Assembly (NCBI GenBank): GCA_015063335.1
Contig: SVUH01000008.1
Coordinates: 1-49,049 of the forward strand
Length of the DNA: 49,049 nt
Direction of reading: 5' to 3'
DNA from: Oscillospiraceae bacterium
Lineage (GTDB): Bacteria > Bacillota_A > Clostridia > Oscillospirales > CAG-272
The notes under the pieces were generated by a model that saw nothing but the letters and a program-made list of their open reading frames with translations, was not told where the DNA came from and did no database searches. Made by a program: the position numbers and the translations under genes. Positions 25,222 to 33,727 of the stretch are shown here, in pieces. Each line of letters begins with the position of its first letter. Within the stretch, counting starts at the first letter, position 1.

Positions 25222-25869
25222 ATGAAAACAAGGAAACCAAGAAAAAGACATCGTTTTTTTGAAGCGGTTTGCGATATTTTACATATTATATGGTTTACCA
25301 TATACCACTTAGGAAAAGCATTACGTTATCTTTTTAGAGCACCCATAAGAGCTCTAAAATGTAAAATTGGATATTACAAATCTCCGTTTTATCAGGTAAC
25401 GGGTATAAAAAAAGAAACTTTTTACAGAGGATCTTCTTGGGCTATTGGCAATGACCAAAGATACATTGTGTGTAATGCTATTAGCAGAATGAAATTGCCT
25501 CTTGAAACAATTTCGGTTGAGAATCCTTGCAATAAGGAAGAGTCTTTGATGTATTATCATATTTACAAGGATACTATCATTGTGACTCACGGCTTTTATC
25601 AAGCTACGATTTGGGACGATGGATTATATCGTATAAAACGTAATCATCACATAGATCCCGAGGAATACGGGACGGCATATTCGGTATCTGAATTTGCTAA
25701 AATGTATTGGATGCAGTACATATGTCCGGAGCATAAGGATTTTCCAATCAAGGTGTTGCATTCTAACAAAAGATACCGTTTTCAATGGCGTCGTGCGGAT
25801 ACATACGATTTGTCCCCTAATGGAATTTTTTATCGAAGACTTAGAAATCTAAAAAAGATTTTCAGATGA
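25222..25869 (+). CDS. Hypothetical basic protein (215 residues), accessory island
   Basis: Starts MKTRKPRKRHRFFEAV, a basic stretch followed by one amphipathic or weak membrane helix (CDILHIIWFTIYHLGKAL). The middle part has a beta-rich YYHIYKDTIIVTHGFYQATIWDDGLYRIKR segment. I recognise no family. No clear Shine-Dalgarno precedes the ATG (only TGAGTTTAATAT). AT-rich codon use like 23.1-24.5 kb. It sits between the 211-bp repeat and a truncated HAD gene. Confidence 0.55.
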   Translation: MKTRKPRKRHRFFEAVCDILHIIWFTIYHLGKALRYLFRAPIRALKCKIGYYKSPFYQVTGIKKETFYRGSSWAIGNDQRYIVCNAISRMKLPLETISVENPCNKEESLMYYHIYKDTIIVTHGFYQATIWDDGLYRIKRNHHIDPEEYGTAYSVSEFAKMYWMQYICPEHKDFPIKVLHSNKRYRFQWRRADTYDLSPNGIFYRRLRNLKKIFR

Positions 25870-25879
25870 GGCGCGGGCA

Positions 25880-25981
25880 TTGAAGATCATTTTCATAGAC
25901 ATAGACGGTATTTTGAACAACGGAAAATACATTCGCAGCGGCAGCAGTTCATACGGCGATATTGTTGCTAATATTGATTAA
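25880..25981 (+). pseudogene. Truncated HAD-family gene start
   Basis: A TTG-started frame of 33 codons reads MKIIFIDIDGILNNGKYIRS, the N-terminal motif I of HAD phosphatases (DxDG), then stops. Intact relatives are 150 or more residues. The ribosome site GAGGCG overlaps the end of the 215-residue gene, 10 bases away. The remainder of the HAD domain is absent; the microprotein gene starts 31 bases later. Confidence 0.6.
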
Positions 25982-26011
25982 TACAAAGTTCAATAGAAAG
26001 GAGTTCTAAAA

Positions 26012-26155
26012 ATGGCTGGAGTATATTGCCTTCATTGTATATGGATGGTTGAAAAAGGCGGTTTACATTTCTGCGGAAATCCCGTTTGTAGCCTATATAA
26101 CGGCACCATTACAATAGACAAAGAAAACTGGTGTTCACATTACAAGGGAAGATAG
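26012..26155 (+). CDS. Cys-rich microprotein, paralogue of the one at 24574
   Basis: 47 residues: MAGVYCLHCIWMVEKGGLHF, then CGNPVCSLYNGTITIDKENW and a final Cys. Pairs CLHC and CGNPVC could bind zinc. RBS AGAAAGGAGTTCTAAAA matches that of 24574-24714, indicating a duplicated gene plus leader. Two perfect hairpins follow at 26191 and 26305. Confidence 0.65.
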   Translation: MAGVYCLHCIWMVEKGGLHFCGNPVCSLYNGTITIDKENWCSHYKGR

Positions 26156-26190
26156 TATATCAAACATACTAAATGTAAAAATTTATATAA

Positions 26191-26233
26191 AACAAATACA
26201 GCCGAGTTGCGTTACAACTCGGCTGTATTTGTT
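26191..26233. terminator. Perfect 19-bp hairpin, probable bidirectional terminator
   Basis: 26191-26209 pairs with 26215-26233 without mismatch around CGTTA. A-rich and T-rich ends on both strands. Confidence 0.75.
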
Positions 26234-26304
26234 GAATTGTTTGCGGATTAGTACGATCTGGTTATTGCTGACAGTATTTTAAAATCATACTTTATCAACA
26301 ATCC

Positions 26305-26330
26305 AAACGAGTAGACAAATCTACTCGTTT
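26305..26330. terminator. Second hairpin with T-run
   Basis: Stem AAACGAGTAGA/TCTACTCGTTT, loop CAAA, followed by a T-run on the plus strand and located 14 bases past the stop of the minus-strand chimera. Confidence 0.75.
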
Positions 26331-26343
26331 TTTTATTATTTAC

Positions 26344-27240
26344 TTAATCGAAGCAAAGCGTCTGTCCCGCCCCTACGATATAGCAGATCTTCTGCTCACC
26401 GTCATTCTCGAAGGTGTGACGCTGGAAGGACAAGGGGATAGCGGACGGATTATAAACCCTCGTCATATCCGCCGTCCAGACAAGTCTCTGATATGCTTCT
26501 GCGTAATCGTGTATCTCTATATTTGTCGCATACCATACGTCGTCTCTATTTCCCATGTACTCGCAGAATTCTTCAATAACGTTCCAGTTATCGTCCTCTT
26601 CGAACTCAAAGCTGTGTCCCCAAACGTAAAAGAGCATCGGCTCTTTATTTGCGTTATTCTTTATGAATCTTTCCGCAAGCGCCATAAGCTGATCGTTCGT
26701 ATGCTTGCAGGTGGGATGCCAGCGAAGCCAATCGCTCGGAAGCCTGAAATCCTTAATTGAGGACGTCATTCTTGAATATACGATACCCGTAGCGCGCAAA
26801 GCGCCCGCAACCTCATCGCTGTACGAGGCATCTCCAAAGGGGTAAGCCATTCCACGGACGTGCGTTTCGAAATCGGCTTCAAGACTCATTCTGTCCTCAA
26901 GCACCTCGCGCGTAACGCCTACGGGAGGCAGCTGAGTAAGGAACGTATGGGAATATCCGTGCACCGCGACCTCGTGAGGGCTGTTCTTATAAAGTTCAAC
27001 AGCACGCGCGCGCGTCATGCGGCGGCACGCCTCGCCCGCCTCAAAGGTCATGTCCTCGGGGCAGACCGCATTCGCCTCAAACCAAACAATACCGGCGCCC
27101 GATGCCGCCGCCTTCTTGTATTTTGCTATCGTCAGCTCGCTCGGCGAGCCGTCGGGATTGCAGTCACAGCCCTCCATAGGCTGAAACACAACTCAGTTTG
27201 CAATAGTTCTTCCATTAAGTAAATATTCACTCTGTAACAT
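26344..27240 (-). pseudogene. Chimeric remnant: OYE-family oxidoreductase start fused to polysaccharide deacetylase end
   Basis: From ATG 27240 the frame reads MLQSEYLLNGRTIAN, then TGA, then VVFQPMEGCDCNPDGSPSEL and SGAGIVWFEANAVCPED, the start of an old-yellow-enzyme type NADH:flavin oxidoreductase in which Arg is expected where the TGA stands (NRxxxQPMEGCD). After CPED the sequence changes to a polysaccharide deacetylase: HEVAVHGYSH, GMAYPFGD, WLRWHPTCKH, FYVWGHSFEFE, DVWYATNIEI. These match the intact deacetylase at 30645-31514, but the catalytic DD region is lost. An in-frame deletion joined two genes and a CGA-to-TGA change added a stop. Restart at the GTG after the stop could give 281 residues, unlikely to be active. 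Confidence 0.75.
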
Positions 27241-27254
27241 TTTTTCACCGCCAA

Positions 27255-27356
27255 TCAATAATATCCCGTCCAACGGTCGTCCGAGCTTCTCAAAAACGTC
27301 GCATGCTCGTTCATCTCAATCGTTATTTCGGGTGCGGAATAAGCCTTCCCTTCCAT
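27255..27356 (-). CDS. Short frame of 33 residues with good ribosome site (possible gene remnant)
   Basis: ATG 27356 follows AAAGGGAGGAT. The peptide MEGKAYSAPEITIEMNEHAT ... DDRWTGYY ends 14 bases before the ATG of the chimera. It looks like the first residues of a lost larger gene rather than a functional peptide. I recognise no family. Confidence 0.35.
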   Translation of the reverse strand: MEGKAYSAPEITIEMNEHATFLRSSDDRWTGYY

Positions 27357-27473
27357 AGTTATCCTCCCTTTAAACAAAATATATTCTACCATATTTTTTA
27401 CAAAATAGTTTAATTTTATTGCCGTATTGTGCCGATTTGTTATAATATATTGCTGTTTTTAGCAACTTTACGG

Positions 27474-27559
27474 AAATTTCAGAAAAAGCACTCTAAATTT
27501 AAATATATTGCTATAAATTTCAATATTTTTTCGGTTATTACACGAAATTTGAATATTTT
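27474..27559. promoter_or_regulatory. Four phased AAATTT-type direct repeats, probable activator sites
   Basis: Fifteen-base motifs start at 27474 (weaker), 27495, 27515 and 27545; the last three read AAATTTAAATATATT, AAATTTCAATATTTT and AAATTTGAATATTTT. Spacings of 21, 20 and 30 bases put them on one face of the helix, ending 13 bases before the -35 box at 27573. The rest of this 273-base gap is AT-rich with no gene. Confidence 0.6.
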
Positions 27560-27572
27560 GAGCCGTTTTATA

Positions 27573-27601
27573 TTGCAATATTTTTAAATTCAGTGTATAA
27601 T
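27573..27601 (+). promoter_or_regulatory. Promoter of the truncated isomerase
   Basis: TTGCAA (27573-27578), 17-bp spacer, TATAAT (27596-27601), 28 bases before ATG 27630. Confidence 0.75.
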
Positions 27602-27629
27602 ACTTACATAACGCAAGACGGAGGTAATA

Positions 27630-28019
27630 ATGTCAAACGCACTTTACACACCAACGGCAGATTTTAAAATAGAGCTCTACCCCGTGCTTGACGAACTTAA
27701 AGACATAGAGAATTTTGGAATTCTTTGGGACATAGAGCATACACAAGACACCTACGGAGAGAACTGGATCGAGTTCTACCGCTTTATCCGTCCGTATGTA
27801 AAGCACGTCCATATAAAGGACCGCGCAGGCAAAGATCAGCTCGTTCTCACGGGCGATGGCGACGTGCCGATAATTCCGATAACAAAACAGCTTTTGAGTG
27901 ACGGCTACGACGGGGCATTCTCCCTTGAATTGGAAAGAAAATGGCACCCTGAGCTTCCCGACATACGTACGGCGCTTGACTCTTTCAAAAAAGTAATGGA
28001 CGAGGCACGCGGCGCGTAA
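27630..28019 (+). pseudogene. Truncated sugar-phosphate isomerase/epimerase (xylose isomerase-like TIM barrel)
   Basis: 129 residues, whereas intact family members have about 270-290. The part present is the C-terminal half of the barrel: FKIELYPVLDELK, FGILWDIEHTQDTYG, VKHVHIKDRAGKD, GDGDVPIIPI and SLELERKWHPELPD. The metal-binding residues of the N-terminal half are absent. It keeps a promoter, GGAGG and ATG, so a deletion probably joined the original start (MSNALYTP) to the C-terminal half in frame. If translated it cannot form a full barrel. Confidence 0.7.
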
Positions 28020-28071
28020 GTACATTACTGACGTCACGCTATGACTAAAAAGAAAAAAGGAGACTTCTCCA

Positions 28072-28857
28072 ATGTTTGATTTTCATATCCACTCCTCGCT
28101 TTCCTTTGACAGCGATACTCCCGCAAGGGACATAGCCCTCGCCGCAAAGCAAAAGGGACTTCGCGAGATCTGCTTTACCGACCACTGGGATTATCTTCCC
28201 CGACCCACAGACAAGCACGACCTCTTCTCCCTTGATGACTACTCCCGCGCGTACGATAATTTAGAGGTCGAGGACCTGAAGATACGCAAAGGAATAGAGC
28301 TCGGACTCAACGATTGGAATATGGACGAATGCCAAAAAGTTTTGGCGGCGCGCAGCTTTGACTTCGTAATAGGCTCGGTGCATTATGCCGACGGATACGA
28401 CCCCTACTATCCGGAATATTGGGAGGGCAAGACTGCCGAGGTCGCGTACAGAAGATATCTCGAGCAGGAGCTTAAATGCATACAGCTGCACAAGGACTTT
28501 GATGTGCTCGGACATCTTACATACGTCTGCAAAACTCCCCCAAACCCATTCCATACTCAAATTCGATACGACGAATGCCGCGAGATCGCGGACGAAATAA
28601 TGAAGGCACTTATCCGAGGCGGCAAGGGCATGGAGGTAAATACCAGCGGTGTTGACAAGGGTGTCGGCCTAATTCCGTCCATGGACTACGTCCGCCGCTT
28701 CCGCGAGCTCGGCGGAGAGATAATCACCGTAGGCTCAGATGCTCACGATGCCGTCCGCGTCGGACAGTACTGCGGCGAGGCGCTTGAACATCTCAAAGAA
28801 ATATTCGGCTACGTTTGCACCTTTGAGGACAGACAGCCGATCTTCCATAAGCTTTAA
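28072..28857 (+). CDS. hisJ: PHP-domain histidinol-phosphatase (HisJ family)
   Basis: Trinuclear metal phosphoesterase; the family hydrolyses histidinol phosphate. 261 residues with metal motif DFHIHSSLSFDSDTP at the start, ICFTDHWDY, IGSVHYADGYD, DVLGHLTYV, and TVGSDAHDAVRVG at the end. RBS AAAGGAGAC. No other his genes are near, so another sugar-phosphate substrate is possible. It follows the truncated isomerase by 52 bases on the same strand. Confidence 0.85.
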   Translation: MFDFHIHSSLSFDSDTPARDIALAAKQKGLREICFTDHWDYLPRPTDKHDLFSLDDYSRAYDNLEVEDLKIRKGIELGLNDWNMDECQKVLAARSFDFVIGSVHYADGYDPYYPEYWEGKTAEVAYRRYLEQELKCIQLHKDFDVLGHLTYVCKTPPNPFHTQIRYDECREIADEIMKALIRGGKGMEVNTSGVDKGVGLIPSMDYVRRFRELGGEIITVGSDAHDAVRVGQYCGEALEHLKEIFGYVCTFEDRQPIFHKL

Positions 28858-28869
28858 GGGCGCGCTCCC

Positions 28870-29760
28870 TCACCGTCGGAACGATCCGTAGGTCGATTTG
28901 ACGGGCGAGCAGAACCCAAAGCTACCCTCATATTTGGAGATTATTTTCTCCATTTCAATTCTTTGCTTTTTACCTACGATACACACAAGCACGTAGCTCT
29001 CTGCTCCCGAATACATTCCGCGTGCGGGAATTTCGGTACAGCCTCTGTCAAGCCTTTCCATTATTTCCGCCGCCATCTCACGAGGTCTTGACGTTACGAT
29101 CTCAAATTTCAAGGCGGACGCCGCTCCCTTTAGCAGATAGTCGCTTACAAAGCCTGAAACGAGCGACGAGAGAATACTCAATATAACGGGAAGCGCGCGC
29201 CTGCCGTAGACGAAATACGACATGGCTGCCACAGTTGCATTTATTGAAAACAGCACCCATACGGTATTAAAATACGGCTTGACTCGGTTTATGAGCGCCG
29301 CTAAAATATCCGTTCCGCCGGTAGAGCCGCCAAGCCATACGGCGATCGGATATAAAACGCCGAAAAATGCTCCGTAGCCCACCGCCGCCAAAAGCGCCTG
29401 CTCCTCGTTTTGCGCCCTGTATTCAAGAAAGCTCAGATCGAAATGCGACGTTATTCTCTGGAATATCACCGTCATTACCGAAAAGCTCAGTATATAGGTA
29501 AGGCTTTTAAACGAATAGCTTTTTTTTAAGAGAAAAAATGCCGCAAGCAGCATAGGCGCATTTATTAAAATATAAAGGTAGCCCACGCTTATCCCAAATA
29601 GATGCTGGATCATGACCGCAAAGCCCTGTATTCCTACGGGAGCGAAGTCGTTTGGATATATGAGTGCTATCGATACGCATGAGTCCAGCACCGCCAAAAG
29701 CGCCATTATCAAATATGATAGCCAAGGCACCGCATTTAGCACACTGCTTATTCTTTTCAT
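28870..29760 (-). CDS. YitT family membrane protein (DUF161/DUF2179)
   Basis: 296 residues. Residues 10-205 hold five to six membrane helices with the DUF161 signatures PVGIQGFAVMIQHLFGI and GGSTGGTDILAALINR. Residues 205-290 form a soluble DUF2179 domain: EIVTSRPREMAAEIMERL, RGCTEIPARGMYSG, LVCIVGKKQRIEMEKII. The family is an uncharacterised transporter-like group. ATG 29760 with GGAGGG is chosen over an upstream in-frame opening at 29781. Confidence 0.9.
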   Translation of the reverse strand: MKRISSVLNAVPWLSYLIMALLAVLDSCVSIALIYPNDFAPVGIQGFAVMIQHLFGISVGYLYILINAPMLLAAFFLLKKSYSFKSLTYILSFSVMTVIFQRITSHFDLSFLEYRAQNEEQALLAAVGYGAFFGVLYPIAVWLGGSTGGTDILAALINRVKPYFNTVWVLFSINATVAAMSYFVYGRRALPVILSILSSLVSGFVSDYLLKGAASALKFEIVTSRPREMAAEIMERLDRGCTEIPARGMYSGAESYVLVCIVGKKQRIEMEKIISKYEGSFGFCSPVKSTYGSFRR

Positions 29761-29809
29761 AGCTTTCCCTCCGCAATACACGTCTCTATAATTATTTTTT
29801 TGTATTATA

Positions 29810-29838
29810 TTGCAACTTATGCAATGATATGCTATAAT
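29810..29838 (+). promoter_or_regulatory. Promoter of the glycerophosphodiesterase/deacetylase pair
   Basis: TTGCAA (29810-29815), 17-bp spacer, TATAAT (29833-29838), 40 bases before ATG 29879. Same architecture as 27573 and 42056. Confidence 0.75.
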
Positions 29839-29878
29839 ACCCTTACAGATTACATATTAAAAGAAAGGTAAAAAAACA

Positions 29879-30631
29879 ATGAAGCCTCTTATTGAAAAAA
29901 CTCTTATTCTCGGTCACCGCGGTGCAAGCGGCTATGCCCCCGAAAACACAATGGAAGCATTCGAGCTTGCTGCAAAAATGGGTGCTGACGGCTTTGAGCT
30001 TGACGTACATCTGACATCAGACGGACAGATAGTAATTTGCCACGACGAAAAAATCGACAGAACCTCAAACGGACAGGGCATCATTCCCGAATACACGTTC
30101 GCAGAGCTCCGTGCAATGGACTTCGGATACCACTTTTATAACGGTCAGCGCAAGGGCATAAAGATCCCCACCCTTGACGAGGTTTACGAGCTTGCCAAGC
30201 CGCTCGGGCTGACTATCAACGTAGAGATAAAGCCCTCGTACCCCGAGATTCTTCCTGCGTGCTACGAAGCAGCAAAGCGCCACGGCATGCTTGAAAACGT
30301 TATATATTCTTCCTTTGACCATTTCCAGGTAAGACGCATGAAGGATATGTATCCCGATACTTTCGTAGCTCCTCTTTACAAAGTAGACCTGGTAAAACCT
30401 TGGAACATATGTAGCGATCTTGACGCGAAAGCAATACACCCCAAGTACTTGCAGATACCGCTGTCGGAAGATTACGTAAAGCACTGTCACGACAAGGGCA
30501 TTCGCGTTCACACTTGGACGGTAAATACGGAAGAGGACATTCAGCAAATGCTTGACTTGGGCGTTGATGCGATCGTAACGAATTATCCCGATATAGCAGT
30601 AAAGCTCAGAGATCAAAAATGCAACAAATAA
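29879..30631 (+). CDS. Glycerophosphodiester phosphodiesterase
   Basis: Splits glycerophosphodiesters into glycerol 3-phosphate and an alcohol. 250 residues; GDPD motif LGHRGASGYAPENTMEAF with catalytic His, metal-binding FELDVHLTSDGQIVICHDE, then VNVEIKPSYPE region and the C-terminal VHTWTVNTEEDIQQML and DAIVTNYPD. No signal peptide, so intracellular (UgpQ-like). RBS AGAAAGGT. The deacetylase gene follows after 13 bases. Confidence 0.93.
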   Translation: MKPLIEKTLILGHRGASGYAPENTMEAFELAAKMGADGFELDVHLTSDGQIVICHDEKIDRTSNGQGIIPEYTFAELRAMDFGYHFYNGQRKGIKIPTLDEVYELAKPLGLTINVEIKPSYPEILPACYEAAKRHGMLENVIYSSFDHFQVRRMKDMYPDTFVAPLYKVDLVKPWNICSDLDAKAIHPKYLQIPLSEDYVKHCHDKGIRVHTWTVNTEEDIQQMLDLGVDAIVTNYPDIAVKLRDQKCNK

Positions 30632-30644
30632 AGAGAGAAAATCT

Positions 30645-31514
30645 ATGAAATACAGATATTTAAGATTTCCCGAGGGCAAGGCGAAGGCAGTTACTCTCAG
30701 CTACGACGACGGAAGCCGCCATGACCTGAAATTTTCCGATATCATATCCCCGTACGGACTTAAGTGTACGTTCAATATGACGAGCGACGAGAACAGAGGC
30801 GCAAAGGCATTGACTGTCTCAGACGTAAAGGAAAAGTTCCTTGACCGCGGACACGAAATAGCAGTTCATGGCTATATGCACAGAGCCGAGGGAACGCTCC
30901 GCCCCATCGAGGGCATACAGGACGTTCTTTCCTGCCGACTCGAGCTTGAGAAAAAATATGATATGATAATACGCGGTATGGCATATCCCGACAGCGGTAT
31001 TACCAGATTCGCAAACGGCGCAAGCTATGAGAGCATAAGACAGTATCTCAAGGAGCTTGATATAGCTTACGCAAGAACGCTCGCAGGTGACAACGACAGC
31101 TTTGAGCTTCCCACCGATTGGTACAGATGGATGCCCAGCGTAAAGCACAAGAATGAACAGGTTTTTGAGTATATAGATCGTTTCTTGAGCATTGATACAT
31201 CAACTAAAACCTACTGCGCAGCAAGACAGCCACGACTCTTTTATATGTGGGGACACAGCCACGAATTTGCAAAGGACAATAATTGGGATAGGCTTGTCGA
31301 GATATGTGAGCGCATCTCCGGTAAAGAGGAGATATGGTACGCTACCAACATTGAAATTTACAACTACGTAACGGCATACAATTCTCTCATATACAGCGCA
31401 GACGGCAATACCATTTATAATCCCACGCTTTACACTATCTGGTTTGATATTGACGGCACGCTCTATACGATAAAGCCGGGAGAGACATTAAAAGTTCAAG
31501 ATTCCCGAGCATAA
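30645..31514 (+). CDS. Polysaccharide deacetylase-like protein
   Basis: NodB-type fold: AVTLSYDDGSRHDLKF holds the catalytic/metal Asp pair, HEIAVHGYMHRAEG the metal His residues, then GMAYPDSGI, WYRWMPSVKH, PRLFYMWGHSHEFA and EIWYATNIEIYNY. 289 residues with no signal peptide, so a cytosolic sugar or sugar-like substrate is likely. It is the intact relative of the chimera at 26344-27240. Cotranscribed with the phosphodiesterase; ends at a 20-bp hairpin. Confidence 0.85.
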   Translation: MKYRYLRFPEGKAKAVTLSYDDGSRHDLKFSDIISPYGLKCTFNMTSDENRGAKALTVSDVKEKFLDRGHEIAVHGYMHRAEGTLRPIEGIQDVLSCRLELEKKYDMIIRGMAYPDSGITRFANGASYESIRQYLKELDIAYARTLAGDNDSFELPTDWYRWMPSVKHKNEQVFEYIDRFLSIDTSTKTYCAARQPRLFYMWGHSHEFAKDNNWDRLVEICERISGKEEIWYATNIEIYNYVTAYNSLIYSADGNTIYNPTLYTIWFDIDGTLYTIKPGETLKVQDSRA

Positions 31515-31530
31515 ATTAAAGAAGTAAAGA

Positions 31531-31576
31531 AAAGAACCGCTTTTGCTATCAAAGCTGATAGCAAAAGCGGTTCTTT
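31531..31576. terminator. Perfect 20-bp bidirectional terminator
   Basis: 31531-31550 pairs with 31557-31576 around AAAGCT. It separates the deacetylase (plus) from glutamine synthetase (minus). The AACCGCTTTTGCTATC arm recurs at 10315. Confidence 0.9.
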
Positions 31577-31605
31577 ATTTCATTCAGTTGTGTTTTTACA
31601 GTTCC

Positions 31606-33702
31606 TTAAATTCCTTTAAACATCATATCGCCGTAAGAGGGATAAGGCCAGTAATCAGATGCAGTCATGGGCTCCATTGTGTCAACGACCGCGCGAAGCT
31701 TTTCCATCGCGGGAATGACCTCGTAGCAGTATGCCTCTGCGCGTGCAACTGCGTCGGCAATAACCGATGCCTTGCGTTCAGCAGCCTGAAGCGCGGCAAC
31801 ATTTTTATAAGCCTCTGCGTTAAGAGCAGAAAGATTCTTGATAAGGTCGGTCTCAACCGAACAGTCAACGTCGGGCAGCACAGAGAGCTTTGCGCCTGCC
31901 GTGTCCGCGAGGTCCGCAACGTAGTTGTTGACTGCGGGAATAATATCTCTCGCCGCCATCTCGATCATTGTAAGCGCTTCGATGTTTACTATCTTCGCGT
32001 AATTCTCGAAATAGATTTCCTCTCTGGAATTTATCTCAACCTCACTCATAACACCGTGCTCCGTAAAGAGCTTGACATTCTTTTCAAGGTTGAAGCACTT
32101 ATATGCATCAACAGAGGTCTTAAGGTTGAGAAGTCCGCGCCTTTCGGCCTCCTCCTCCCATTCCTTCGAATATCCGTTGCCGTCGAAAATTATTCTCTTG
32201 TGCTCGGTGAAGGTATCCTTAAGAAGCTTGGATACAGCCGCGTCAAAGTCCTCGGCGTTCTCGAGAACGTCCGCGAACTGTCTGAAGCTTTCCGCAACTG
32301 CCGTATTGAGGACTATGTTGGGCATAGCTATGTTCTGCGATGAGCCTAGCATTCTGAACTCAAACTTGTTACCCGTAAACGCAAGAGGAGAGGTTCTGTT
32401 TCTGTCTGTGGTGTCCTTGCGGAACGTAGGAACGGTAGGAACACCCAAGTCCATAATTCCTGCCTTTGCGCCCTGATACGTCTTTCCGTCGATTATCGAA
32501 TTTATGATATTATCAAGCTCCTCGCCGACGAAAATAGAAACGATAGCGGGGGGAGCTTCGTGCGCGCCAAGACGGTGATCGTTGCCCGCGTGAGCAACGG
32601 AAATACGCAAAAGATCCTGATAATCGTCAACCGCCTTAACAACAGCCGCAAGTATAAGCAAGAACTTTACGTTCTCTGCGGGAGTCTTACCGGGGTCAAG
32701 CAGATTCTTGCCCGAGTCTGTGGAAATAGACCAGTTGTCGTGCTTACCCGAGCCGTTTACTCCCTTGTAGGGCTTCTCGTGAAGCAAGCATACGAGTCCG
32801 TGCTTTTCCGCAATCTTCTTCATGTACTCCATAATCAAAAGATTATGGTCGACCGCCATATTGGTGGTTTCATATATAGGAGCAAGCTCGTGCTGTGCGG
32901 GAGCTGCCTCGTTATGCTTGGTCTTTGCGTTTATACCGAGCTTCCAAAGCTCCTCGTCAAGGTCTGCCATGTAAGCGCTGATTCGGGTCTTGAGCGGACC
33001 GAAGTAATGGTCCTCAAGCTCCTGCCCCTTGGGTGCGGGCGCACCGAAAAGCGTTCTTCCCGTATACAAAAGGTCCTTGCGCTTGTCGTACATTTCCTTG
33101 TCGATTATGAAATACTCCTGCTCTGCGCCAACCGTGTTGTTGAGTCGCTTACAACTCGTATCACCGAAAAGGCGCAAAATACGAAGTCCCTGTGTGCTTA
33201 TAGCGTCCATTGAACGCAAAAGGGGTGTTTTTGTGTCAAGCGCCTCTCCCGTATAAGAGCAAAACGCAGTAGGAATATAAAGCGTACCGTCCTTGACAAA
33301 GGCATACGACGCAGGATCCCACGCGGTATATCCTCTTGCCTCAAAGGTCGCGCGCAAGCCGCCCGTCGGGAAAGAAGACGCGTCGGACTCGCCCTTTATA
33401 AGCTCCTTGCCTGAAAACTCCATAACTATGTTGCAGCTTCCAACAGGAGAGATAAAGGAGTCGTGCTTCTCCGCGGTGACACCCGTCAAGGGCTGGAACC
33501 AGTGCGTGTAGTGCGTAGCGCCCTTCTCTATCGCCCAGTCCTTCATAGCAGTTGCAACCATATCCGCAATAGACGCATCAATAGGTCTTCCTGTTCCTAT
33601 TGTCTTAGCAAGCGATTTATAAACGTCCTTGGGAAGTCTTTCACGCATTACGTCGTCGTTAAATACCATACATCCGAAAATTGCCGGAACATTCTTGGTC
33701 AT
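31606..33702 (-). CDS. glnN: Glutamine synthetase type III
   Basis: Glutamate + NH3 + ATP to glutamine. 698 residues, the length of the GlnN/GSIII class (types I and II are 350-470). IFGCMVFNDDVMRERLP is the class start; TVGAEQEYFIID holds metal-binding Glu; EAAPAQHELAPI is the class III form of the NxxAPxQHE motif; RLGAHEAPPAIVSIF and NRTSPLAFTGNKFEFRM follow. ATG 33702 is set by AGAGGTAAAG; the frame opens to 33762 inside the repeat. The leader lies in the tandem repeat at 33728-33939. Confidence 0.95.
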   Translation of the reverse strand: MTKNVPAIFGCMVFNDDVMRERLPKDVYKSLAKTIGTGRPIDASIADMVATAMKDWAIEKGATHYTHWFQPLTGVTAEKHDSFISPVGSCNIVMEFSGKELIKGESDASSFPTGGLRATFEARGYTAWDPASYAFVKDGTLYIPTAFCSYTGEALDTKTPLLRSMDAISTQGLRILRLFGDTSCKRLNNTVGAEQEYFIIDKEMYDKRKDLLYTGRTLFGAPAPKGQELEDHYFGPLKTRISAYMADLDEELWKLGINAKTKHNEAAPAQHELAPIYETTNMAVDHNLLIMEYMKKIAEKHGLVCLLHEKPYKGVNGSGKHDNWSISTDSGKNLLDPGKTPAENVKFLLILAAVVKAVDDYQDLLRISVAHAGNDHRLGAHEAPPAIVSIFVGEELDNIINSIIDGKTYQGAKAGIMDLGVPTVPTFRKDTTDRNRTSPLAFTGNKFEFRMLGSSQNIAMPNIVLNTAVAESFRQFADVLENAEDFDAAVSKLLKDTFTEHKRIIFDGNGYSKEWEEEAERRGLLNLKTSVDAYKCFNLEKNVKLFTEHGVMSEVEINSREEIYFENYAKIVNIEALTMIEMAARDIIPAVNNYVADLADTAGAKLSVLPDVDCSVETDLIKNLSALNAEAYKNVAALQAAERKASVIADAVARAEAYCYEVIPAMEKLRAVVDTMEPMTASDYWPYPSYGDMMFKGI

Positions 33703-33727
33703 ATCTTTACCTCTTTTTTGTTTTTCC

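Noticed and set aside
26344..27240. TGA read as tryptophan (alternative code)
   Set aside because: All other genes in the window use TGA only as stop or avoid it, and family alignment expects Arg there, one base change away.
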